Assembly (NCBI RefSeq): GCF_030680935.1
Contig: NZ_JAUXUP010000030.1
Coordinates: forward strand, 62,001 to 126,000
Source: Polaromonas sp.
GTDB lineage: Bacteria > Pseudomonadota > Gammaproteobacteria > Burkholderiales > Burkholderiaceae_C
Direction: 5' to 3'
DNA: 64,000 nucleotides
Made by a program: the position numbers and the translations under genes. A model generated the notes under the pieces. That model did no database searches, was not told the DNA's origin, and was given only the letters and a program-made list of their open reading frames with translations. Shown here one piece after another: positions 27,503 to 34,727 of the stretch (position 1 is the first letter of the stretch; each line of letters begins with the position of its first letter).

Positions 27503-28000
27503 ATGTCCAGCGCGCCACTTCTTTTGCATTTCACTGAAAAAATCACTGCCCGCGCGCAAGTCGCCGAGCGCCTGGCCGCCTTGCCGCGCCCGCTGGTGTT
27601 TACCAACGGCGTGTTCGACGTGTTGCACCGCGGCCATGTGAGCTACCTGGCCGCTGCGCGCGCGCTGGGCGCCAGCCTGGTGGTCGGCCTGAACACAGAC
27701 GCCTCGGCCCGGCGCCTGGGAAAGGGGCCGGACCGGCCCTTGAACAACGAACAGGACCGCGCCGTGCTGCTGGCCGCACTGGAGTCGGTCAGTCTGGTCA
27801 CCTGGTTTGACGAGGACACGCCCTTGGGCCTGATCAGCGAGCTCAGGCCCGACATCCTGGTCAAGGGCGGCGACTACGACATGCGCAAACTGGCCGAGAC
27901 CGCGCTGGTGGAAAGTTATGGCGGCAGGGCGCTGGCGCTTGCCTTTGTCGATGGCTACTCGACAAGCGCCCTGGTCAGGAAAATTCGCCACGACACTTGA
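27503..28000 (+). CDS. rfaE2: D-glycero-beta-D-manno-heptose 1-phosphate adenylyltransferase
   Basis: Nucleotidyltransferase of 165 residues corresponding to the C-terminal domain of HldE. VFTNGVFDVLHRGHVSYLAAAR contains the HxGH catalytic motif, VVGLNTDASARRLGKGPDRPLNNEQDRAVLLAALESV the substrate loop, and ILVKGGDYD and VDGYSTSALVRKI the remaining conserved blocks. It makes ADP-heptose for the LPS inner core. The kinase half is not adjacent, as usual where the two domains are separate proteins. ATG at 27503 is used; a GTG three bases earlier is also possible. Confidence 0.93.
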   Translation: MSSAPLLLHFTEKITARAQVAERLAALPRPLVFTNGVFDVLHRGHVSYLAAARALGASLVVGLNTDASARRLGKGPDRPLNNEQDRAVLLAALESVSLVTWFDEDTPLGLISELRPDILVKGGDYDMRKLAETALVESYGGRALALAFVDGYSTSALVRKIRHDT

Positions 28001-28017
28001 AGCGGACAGGGTCTTCT

Positions 28018-28073
28018 GCTATGAAAGTAATAGCTCATTGCGCCCGCCAAATAAGGGCTAAGAGCTGATTTGA
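28018..28073 (+). repeat. Dispersed repeat copy D
   Basis: GCTAT-N7-ATAGCTCATTGCGC-N10-AGGGCT-AAG-AGCT...TTTGA. The right half carries the stop codon and last codons of the RND pump gene on the minus strand (residues TTQISS). The perfect GCTAT/ATAGC hairpin lies between the convergent rfaE2 and pump genes. Confidence 0.75.
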
Positions 28074-31000
28074 GTTGTATTTTCAAGGCGCCGCCCGCGC
28101 AGCCGGTTCACCATGCGTTTGAAGCCCTGCTCAAAATCATCGACATAGGTGAACACCGCCGGAATGACCAGCAGGCTCAGGAAGGTGGAGGTGATCAGCC
28201 CGCCAATCACCGCCACCGCCATCGGTGAGCGAAAGCTGCTGTCCGCCGAACCCCAACCCAGGGCAATCGGCAACATGCCTGCGCCCATCGCAATGGTGGT
28301 CATGACAATCGGCCGCGCGCGTTTGTGGCAAGCGTCCAGCAGGGCCTCGAGCCGCGACATCGGTGGCTGGGCCGGCTGGCCGTCGGTGGCGGCGCGGCCG
28401 CGCCGCGCTTCAATCGCATATTCCACCAACAGGATGGAGTTTTTGGTGGCCACACCCATCAGCATGATCAGGCCAATCAGCGAGGGCATGGAAAAACTCT
28501 TCTGCGCGATCAGCAGCCCGACAAAGGCGCCGCCCAAAGACAAGGGTAAAGCGGCCAGGATGGTCACCGGGTGCAGGAAGTTCTTGAACAGCAGCACCAG
28601 CACAATGTAGATGCACAACACGCCGGTCAGCATGGCCAGGCCAAAGCTGGCAAACAGCTCGCCCATCACCTCGGCGTCACCAATCACGACCTGCTTCACG
28701 CCTGCGGGCAGATTCACGATGGCCGGCAACTTCTGCACCGCAGCCGTCACATCACCGAGGGCCTGGCCCGACAGCTCGACTTCAAACTGCACGTTGCGCG
28801 AGCGGTTGAAGCGGTCAATCACCGCCGGGCCGCCGGCCATGGTGATGCTGGCCACCTGGCCCAGCATGACCGGGCCGCCCGGCCGGGTGCTGGGCACCAT
28901 CAAACGTTCCAGCGTCGCCAGGTCTGTTTTGGCGTTGTCGGCCAGCCGCACCACGATGGGTATCTGGCGCTGCGACAGGTTCATCTTGGGCAGGGCGGCG
29001 TTGTAGTCACCGACCGTGGCAATGCGCAGGGTTTCGCCAATCGAGGCGCTGGTGACGCCGAGGTCGGCCATGCGGGCAAAGTCGGGCTTGACCGTCACTT
29101 CGGGTCGTACCAGCGACGCGCTGGAGGCGACCGAGCCCAGGCCGGGGATGGTGCGCAGATCTTTTTCCAGGGCAGCGGCTGCACCGGCCAGCGCCAACGG
29201 GTCTTCCCCGGTCAGTGCCAGAATGTATTTTTCGCCAGAGCCGCCCAGGCCGACTTTGCTGCGCACCCCCGGCAGGCTTTCCATCGCCTTGCGGATGTCG
29301 TTTTCAATGCCCTGCTTGCGCGGGCGTTCGCCACGATCGGTCAGCAAAATGGTCAGTGTGGCCTTGCGGGTTTCAGCCGCGCCGCCGGGCGCAAATGGGT
29401 CACTGCCGGCGGCGCCACCGCCTATGGTGGTGTACACACTTTTCACATTCGGCACTTTCGCAATCAGGCCACGCGCCATTTCGGCAGCGGCTGTGGTTTC
29501 GGCCAGCCGGGTGCCGGGCGGCAGCTCCAGATACACCTGCGTCTGGGAGTTGTCGTCGGGCGGAATAAATCCGGTGGGCAGCAGCGGAATCAGCATCAAG
29601 GAGCCGACAAAAAACGCGCCGGCCGCCAGCCCGGTGACAAACCGGTGTTTGATGCACCAGCGGCTGGCGCGCATGTACCAGCGCATCACCGCACCATCCT
29701 TCTCGACGTAGTTGACGATGGGCTTGAGGATGTAGGCCGCCATCATCGGCGTGAGCATGCGCGCCACCACCAGCGATGCAAAAACCGCCAGTGCCGCCGT
29801 CCAGCCAAACTGTTTGAAAAACTTGCCGGCAATGCCGCTCATGAAGGCGGTGGGCAAAAACACCGCGATCAGTGTGAAGGTGGTGGCAATCACCGCCAGG
29901 CCAATTTCATCGGCGGCTTCCATCGCCGCCTGGTAGGGCGTTTTGCCCATGCGAAGGTGCCGCACGATGTTTTCCACTTCGACAATCGCATCGTCCACCA
30001 AAATGCCTATCACCAGGCTGAGCGCCAGCAGGGTCACCACATTGATGGAAAAGCCCAGGTAATTCATGCCGATAAACGCCGGAATCACCGACAGCGGCAA
30101 GGCCACGGCAGAGACAAAGGTGGCGCGCCAGTCGCGCAGAAACAGCCAGACCACCAGCACCGCCAGCAGGCCGCCTTCAATCAGCAGGGTCAGTGAGGCG
30201 CTGTATTCGTCTTCCACCGGCGTCACAAAGTCAAAGGCCTCGGTCAGCTCGATATCGGGGCGGCTCAGCTTGAGCTCCTGCAAGGCGGCGCGCACGCCCC
30301 GGCCGGCTTCGACCTCACTGGCGCCCTTGCTGCGCGCGACTTCAAAACCCACCACCGGCACGCCATTGAGCAGCGCGGCAGAGCGCTGTTCGGCCACGGT
30401 GTCCTGCACATCGGCCACCTGGTTCAGGCGCACCTTGCGGCCATCGCCAACAGCCAGCTCAATCAGCCCCAGCTCGGTCGCAGACTGCACCGTGGCCAGG
30501 GTGCGCACCGGTTGTTCGCCGGTGCCGACGTCGGCGCGGCCACCGGCGGTGTCGAGTTGCACCTGGTTGAGCTGGCGCGAGACGGTCGCGGCGCTGACGC
30601 CGAGCGCCGCCATTTTGGCCGGGTCCAGCGCGATACGCACCTCACGGCTGACACCGCCCACGCGGGTGACCGCGCCCACACCGGGCACGGCCAGCAGGCG
30701 GCGCGTCAGGGTGTCATCGACAAACCAGGACATGGCTTCATCGTCCATCGCCTTGCTGCGTATGGTGTAAGCCAGCACCGGAGACGCTGCCAGGTTGATC
30801 TTGCTGACGATGGGGTCGCGCACGTCTGCGGGCAGGTCGGCGCGCACCTGCTGCACCGCCGAGCGCACTTCGTCGAGCGCTTCCTGGGTTGATTTTTCCA
30901 GGCGGAACTCGGCCGTGATGGTGGCTGCACCGTCCTGCACCTTGGTGTAGATGTTTTTCAGACCCTGCAGCGAGGCGATGGCGTTCTCCAACTTGCGCGC

Positions 31001-31189
31001 CACATCGGTTTCCAGCTGGGCCGGCGATGCGCCGGGCAGGCTTGCGGATATCACGATGTTCGGCACATCCAGATCGGGAAAGTTCTGCACCTTCATCGCC
31101 TGGTAGCTCAGCACGCCGGCAAAACACAGCATGACAAAAAACATGATGGCGGGAATCGGGTTGCGGATGCACCAGGCGGAAACGTTCAT
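28058..31189 (-). CDS. RND efflux pump, inner-membrane subunit
   Basis: Proton-driven HAE/AcrB-family transporter of 1043 residues. ATG 31189 (MNVSAWCIRNPIPAIM) has GGAG seven bases upstream; a TTG 15 bases earlier is less likely. Twelve helices are expected, with TM1 at the N-terminus and SVIPAFIGMNYLGFSINVVTLLALSLVIGILVDDAIVEVENI as the TM3-TM4 block holding the proton-relay Asp pair. Large periplasmic loops lie between TM1/2 and TM7/8. Last gene of TetR-NodT-MFP-RND. Closer to the multidrug (HAE1-like) than the heavy-metal (CzcA) group. The final residues fall in a dispersed repeat. Confidence 0.94.
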   Translation of the reverse strand: MNVSAWCIRNPIPAIMFFVMLCFAGVLSYQAMKVQNFPDLDVPNIVISASLPGASPAQLETDVARKLENAIASLQGLKNIYTKVQDGAATITAEFRLEKSTQEALDEVRSAVQQVRADLPADVRDPIVSKINLAASPVLAYTIRSKAMDDEAMSWFVDDTLTRRLLAVPGVGAVTRVGGVSREVRIALDPAKMAALGVSAATVSRQLNQVQLDTAGGRADVGTGEQPVRTLATVQSATELGLIELAVGDGRKVRLNQVADVQDTVAEQRSAALLNGVPVVGFEVARSKGASEVEAGRGVRAALQELKLSRPDIELTEAFDFVTPVEDEYSASLTLLIEGGLLAVLVVWLFLRDWRATFVSAVALPLSVIPAFIGMNYLGFSINVVTLLALSLVIGILVDDAIVEVENIVRHLRMGKTPYQAAMEAADEIGLAVIATTFTLIAVFLPTAFMSGIAGKFFKQFGWTAALAVFASLVVARMLTPMMAAYILKPIVNYVEKDGAVMRWYMRASRWCIKHRFVTGLAAGAFFVGSLMLIPLLPTGFIPPDDNSQTQVYLELPPGTRLAETTAAAEMARGLIAKVPNVKSVYTTIGGGAAGSDPFAPGGAAETRKATLTILLTDRGERPRKQGIENDIRKAMESLPGVRSKVGLGGSGEKYILALTGEDPLALAGAAAALEKDLRTIPGLGSVASSASLVRPEVTVKPDFARMADLGVTSASIGETLRIATVGDYNAALPKMNLSQRQIPIVVRLADNAKTDLATLERLMVPSTRPGGPVMLGQVASITMAGGPAVIDRFNRSRNVQFEVELSGQALGDVTAAVQKLPAIVNLPAGVKQVVIGDAEVMGELFASFGLAMLTGVLCIYIVLVLLFKNFLHPVTILAALPLSLGGAFVGLLIAQKSFSMPSLIGLIMLMGVATKNSILLVEYAIEARRGRAATDGQPAQPPMSRLEALLDACHKRARPIVMTTIAMGAGMLPIALGWGSADSSFRSPMAVAVIGGLITSTFLSLLVIPAVFTYVDDFEQGFKRMVNRLRGRRLENTTQISS

Positions 31190-31207
31190 GCTTTTCTCCG
31201 GCAATCT

Positions 31208-31264
31208 GCTATTTATTTAGTAGCTGCTTGCGCAGGACTGATAGGGGCTGGTCCCGGATTTGCC
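31208..31264 (+). repeat. Dispersed repeat copy E
   Basis: GCTAT-N7-GTAGCTGCTTGCGC-N10-GGGGCT...TTTGCC. On the minus strand it encodes the last residues (GPAPISPAQAATK) and the stop of the membrane-fusion protein gene, and it forms the short gap to the RND pump gene. Confidence 0.8.
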
Positions 31265-32394
31265 TCTGTAGATGTCGCAGTGGCCGCAACGGCTGGCGCC
31301 AGCTGCACGGTGTCGCCATCCGCCAGAAAGGCTGCGCCAACCGCCACATAACGTTCGCCCGGTTTGGCGCCCTGAACAATCTCCACCGCGTCACCCAGAC
31401 GGCGGCCTGTTTGCAGTTTCACCTGCACCACCTTGTTGCCGGGCTCAATCCGCATGGCGTAGGTAAAGCCGTCACGCAGCACCAGCGCCTGCTGCGGCAG
31501 TGTCAGCGCATTGATGGAGCCCAGCGCAAACTCGCCCTGCGCATACATGCCGGCCTTGACCCCCGTATTGCGTGGAAGATCGACATAGACCAGTGCGTTG
31601 CGCGTCAGCGGATCCACTGTAGGGGCCACCATGCGCACGCTGCCCCGGACTTTTTCGCCGCTGGCGGCGGTCACCAGCACGGTGGCGCCTGGCTTGATGC
31701 GGGTGATTTCACTGCTGGTGACTTCGGCGCGCCACTCCAGCCGGCCGCCGCGGATCAGCCGAAACAGCTCGGTCCCGCTGCCGACCACCGCGCCCACCGT
31801 GGCACTGCGCGAGGAGATTACGCCACTGTCGGGCGCGACTACCCGCGTGTTGTTGCCGCGCAGTTGCTGCGCATCAAGCACCGCCTGCGCGGCGGCCACG
31901 CGGGCCTGGGCGGTCTGCTCGGCGGTGGTGTACTGGTTGATCTGCTGTGTGCTCAAGGCGCCGGAGTTTTGCAGGGTGCGGGCGCGCGCCGCGTTGCTGG
32001 CGGCGTCGAGGGCGGTGGCCTGCGCCTCGACCAGGCTGGCTCTGGCCTGCGCCACATCGGCCAACACGCGGTCGCCGGAGAAGCGCGCCAGCAGCTGCCC
32101 GGCCTTGACCGTGTCACCGACATTGACCAGCACCTGCGTCAGGCGCAATCCGTTGGACTCGGAGCCAATCACCGCCTCTTGCCAGGGGGTGATGTTGCCA
32201 TTGGCATTGAGTGTGACCGGCAGGCTGGTCTGGGTCGGTTGCGCCACTGCCACCGTCAGCGCCGGTTTGGGGGCTGCGCTGGTGGCCGGGGTTTTGTCGC
32301 CGTTTCCCATTGAAATGACGCCTATGGCCACGGCCACAGCTGCGGCAACGGCGATCAAAACGAGGACGATGGGTTTGGGCTTGCTGGTGGTCAT
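31213..32394 (-). CDS. RND efflux periplasmic adaptor (membrane fusion protein)
   Basis: Adaptor of 393 residues. An N-terminal signal-anchor (VLVLIAVAAAVAVAIGVISM) is followed by the half lipoyl/barrel-sandwich segment PVTLNANGNITPWQEAVIGSESNGLRLTQVLVNVGDTVKAGQLLARF. A helical hairpin rich in Ala/Gln (about 105-170) comes next, then RVVAPDSGVISSRSATVGAVVGSGTELFRLI and the beta-barrel domain. It connects the RND pump to the outer-membrane channel. The C-terminal tail after about 378 is encoded by a dispersed repeat and has no counterpart expected in the family. Confidence 0.93.
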   Translation of the reverse strand: MTTSKPKPIVLVLIAVAAAVAVAIGVISMGNGDKTPATSAAPKPALTVAVAQPTQTSLPVTLNANGNITPWQEAVIGSESNGLRLTQVLVNVGDTVKAGQLLARFSGDRVLADVAQARASLVEAQATALDAASNAARARTLQNSGALSTQQINQYTTAEQTAQARVAAAQAVLDAQQLRGNNTRVVAPDSGVISSRSATVGAVVGSGTELFRLIRGGRLEWRAEVTSSEITRIKPGATVLVTAASGEKVRGSVRMVAPTVDPLTRNALVYVDLPRNTGVKAGMYAQGEFALGSINALTLPQQALVLRDGFTYAMRIEPGNKVVQVKLQTGRRLGDAVEIVQGAKPGERYVAVGAAFLADGDTVQLAPAVAATATSTEANPGPAPISPAQAATK

Positions 32395-32438
32395 GATGGT
32401 GGTGTGGTCAGTCAGATCTGGTCAAGGGCTGGCGTGTT

Positions 32439-33902
32439 TCAGGGGCGGGCGGCTGTGGCTGACGCGGGGCCGCTGTCTGCGGCGCTCCAGCCGCCACCCG
32501 TGGCCCGGTAAAGCGCTACCCAGGCGTTGGCGCGTTCGCGCTGCAGCGACAGCAGCCCGGTTTCTGCGGCCAGCAGGGTGCGGCGTGCGTCCTCGAGTTC
32601 AAACAGGCTGCCCAGACCGCTTTTGTAGCGCGCTTCGGTGCCGGTGAAGGCCGCGCGGTAACCTTCGGCGGCCAGGCGCGCATCCTCACTGCGCGCTTCG
32701 GTGCTTTGCAGGTTGACCAGCGCTTCCTCGACCTCGCGCACGGCCTGGCGCACGCGGGCGCGGTACAGCGCCGCTGCTTCTTCATAACGTGCCACGGCGG
32801 CGTCCACATGGGCGGCGCGGCGGTCGCCGTCAAACAGCGGCAGCGTCAAGGCCAGCGGGCCAATCGACCAGGTGTCCAGCGTGCTGCTGACGCCGCCGCT
32901 GCGCACCCGCGTGTTGCCTATCGAGCCGCTCAGGCTCAGGCGCGGGTAACGTTCGGCCTGCGCGCTGCCGACCTCGGCACTGGCAGCGGCTACCTCGCGT
33001 GCGGCGTTGAACACGTCGGGGCGTTGCGCCAGCGTATCGGCAGGCAAAGACGCTATATAAATCATAGCTACTTGCGCAGGTGGGGCATGGGCTAGAGCCA
33101 CTTTTTGCCTTATATCCGGCTCGGCCAGGCCGGTCAGGGCGACCAGCGCCTTGATATCGAGCTCGCACAGCGCGCGTTGTTGCGTGGCGCGGCTGCTGGC
33201 TTCTGCGGCGCTGGCGCGTGCCAGCGCATCGGTGGCCGGTGCGGTGAAACCGGCGCCGGTGCTCAGGCCCGACAGGCGGGCGGTCTCGCCGCGCGAGGTG
33301 GCGTCGGCCGCAGTGACGGCTTCCAGCTGGCGGCAGGTGCGCAGGCTCTGGTACTGGGTGGCCACCTCGGCAGCGACTGAAACACGCGCGTCATGCCATA
33401 AGGCCTGGGCGCCGGCCAGGCGTTCGCTGGCGGCATCGCGGCCCGCCAGCTTGCCGCCGAACAGGTCGATTTCCCAGCTGGCCTGCAGGCCCGCCTGGCT
33501 GCTGGTGCTGATGGGCACAGGTCCCGGTCCGAAGCTTTGTTGCGAACGGCCCCGGCTGACGCTGGCCGAGGCATCGAGCGCGGGCAGCAGGGCGGCGCCA
33601 GCTGCCACCCGGGTGGCGCGCGCCTGCTCAATGCGCGCGCGCGCGCTGGCCACCGTCGGGCTGACTGCCTGCGCCGCTGCGATCAACTCCACCAGCAGCG
33701 GGTCGCCCTGCTGCTGCCACCAGCGCGTCAGGTCGGTCAGCGTCCCCTTGTGCGGCAGCCCTTCCACCGGCTGTGGCGCGGGCAAGGGCGCAAACCACTG
33801 GGACGGGCTTGTGGCAGTCACCCATGCGGGTGGCGTTTGCAGTGCACAGGCTGGCAGCAGCAGCGGCAGCGCGGCGCAGGCTATGAGTCGTACAGCTTTC
33901 AT
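32439..33902 (-). CDS. NodT-family outer-membrane efflux lipoprotein
   Basis: TolC-like channel lipoprotein of 487 residues. The start MKAVRLIACAALPLLLPAC overlaps the TetR stop by four bases and gives a lipobox cysteine at 19. Two OEP repeats are visible (about 70-255 and 285-470), with SWEIDLFGGKLAGRDAASERL, QRPDVFNAAREVAAASAEVGSAQAERYPRLSLSGSIG and EEALVNLQSTEARSEDARLAAEGYRAAF. The segment at about 265-284, between the repeats, is encoded by a dispersed repeat copy read in frame. It forms the outer-membrane exit duct for the pump. Confidence 0.93.
   Translation of the reverse strand: MKAVRLIACAALPLLLPACALQTPPAWVTATSPSQWFAPLPAPQPVEGLPHKGTLTDLTRWWQQQGDPLLVELIAAAQAVSPTVASARARIEQARATRVAAGAALLPALDASASVSRGRSQQSFGPGPVPISTSSQAGLQASWEIDLFGGKLAGRDAASERLAGAQALWHDARVSVAAEVATQYQSLRTCRQLEAVTAADATSRGETARLSGLSTGAGFTAPATDALARASAAEASSRATQQRALCELDIKALVALTGLAEPDIRQKVALAHAPPAQVAMIYIASLPADTLAQRPDVFNAAREVAAASAEVGSAQAERYPRLSLSGSIGNTRVRSGGVSSTLDTWSIGPLALTLPLFDGDRRAAHVDAAVARYEEAAALYRARVRQAVREVEEALVNLQSTEARSEDARLAAEGYRAAFTGTEARYKSGLGSLFELEDARRTLLAAETGLLSLQRERANAWVALYRATGGGWSAADSGPASATAARP
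33052..33109 (+). repeat. Dispersed repeat copy F, inside the NodT gene
   Basis: GCTAT-N7-ATAGCTACTTGCGC-N10-TGGGCT-AGA-GCC...TTTTTGCC, wholly within the efflux lipoprotein gene on the opposite strand. The reading frame passes through without a stop, adding residues such as ALAHAPPAQVAMIYIAS just before the conserved RPDV motif. Confidence 0.8.
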
Positions 33903-34621
33903 GGCTTGGTCTTTTTCAAATTGGCAAGAGACTCCCGCCGGTTGCGCTCCACCGCCACCATGGCCTCGGCAAAGTCCACCAGCCGGCTGGTCCACAAATC
34001 GATGGCTTTAGGCGTGGCGATCAGCTGAGGCCGCACCGCGTCAATCACTTCATGGCTGACAAACATCTGCATGGCCAGCCCGGTGATTGAAAAAGCCAGC
34101 CGCTGCACATCGTCGTCCGCTTTGGTGACACCCAGATGGCGGCACAACACCTCGACCAGCGCGGCATGGGCGGGTTTGATGCTGCTTTCAATCTGCCCGG
34201 CCCACAGGCCGGTTGGCTCCAGCATTTCGCGAAAATGCAGCCGGGTGAACTGCTGCGCCAGGTCGCCCTGTTTGAGCGGCTGCACAAAGCCTCCCAGAAA
34301 ACCCGCCAGCGCTTCGCGCAGACTCAGGTGAAGCGGCTGGTAGCGCGAAATGTCGTCACACGGCTGGCCCAGTGACTCGTTGAAGACGGCGCGATAAAGC
34401 CCGGCCTTGTCGCCAAAGTAGTAGCTGATGGCCGCGATGTTGGCCCCGGCTGCCAGGGCTATTTCACGGGTGGAAGTCTTGGCAAACCCTTTTTCGGAAA
34501 ACAGGCGCAGGGCGGTGCGAAGCAGTTGGCCCCTGGCTTCGACGCCGTCGGAGCGCTGCTTGCGCAGGTCGCCGGGCGCAGGGGGGATGGGCAAAGAGGG
34601 GGTGGCGGGCATGCGCCGCAT
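33899..34621 (-). CDS. TetR-family regulator (CecR/YbiH-like)
   Basis: Repressor of 240 residues. The helix-turn-helix at about 30-80 reads LLRTALRLFSEKGFAKTSTREIALAAGANIAAISYYFGDKAGLYRAVF, the classic TetR DNA-binding domain. The C-terminal ligand domain matches the YbiH/CecR group (FTRLHFREMLEPTG, AFSITGLAMQMFVSHEVI). It starts at ATG 34621 (a second ATG lies nine bases on), overlaps the NodT gene by four bases and heads the efflux operon. A perfect inverted repeat lies 9 bases upstream of the start codon, so autorepression of the whole operon is likely. The inducer is unknown. Confidence 0.93.
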   Translation of the reverse strand: MRRMPATPSLPIPPAPGDLRKQRSDGVEARGQLLRTALRLFSEKGFAKTSTREIALAAGANIAAISYYFGDKAGLYRAVFNESLGQPCDDISRYQPLHLSLREALAGFLGGFVQPLKQGDLAQQFTRLHFREMLEPTGLWAGQIESSIKPAHAALVEVLCRHLGVTKADDDVQRLAFSITGLAMQMFVSHEVIDAVRPQLIATPKAIDLWTSRLVDFAEAMVAVERNRRESLANLKKTKP

Positions 34622-34630
34622 TAGAGCACA

Positions 34631-34650
34631 TAAATCAAACGATTGATTTA
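34631..34650. promoter_or_regulatory. Palindromic operator for the TetR-efflux operon
   Basis: TAAATCAA-ACGA-TTGATTTA, perfect eight-base arms with a four-base spacer, immediately upstream of the TetR start in otherwise GC-rich DNA. The size and place fit a TetR dimer site that blocks transcription of the regulator and the three efflux genes. Confidence 0.75.
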
Positions 34651-34727
34651 ATTAAAACAAGTGTTTCAAAAAGCCGGATGCATCACCGGGTGCGCCACAG
34701 CGCTGCTACCGGTCAGGGTTCGCGGGC

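Noticed and set aside
28571-30196. Long plus-strand open frame antisense to the RND pump
   Set aside because: His/Gly/Gln-rich shadow of a well-conserved transporter; no start signal.
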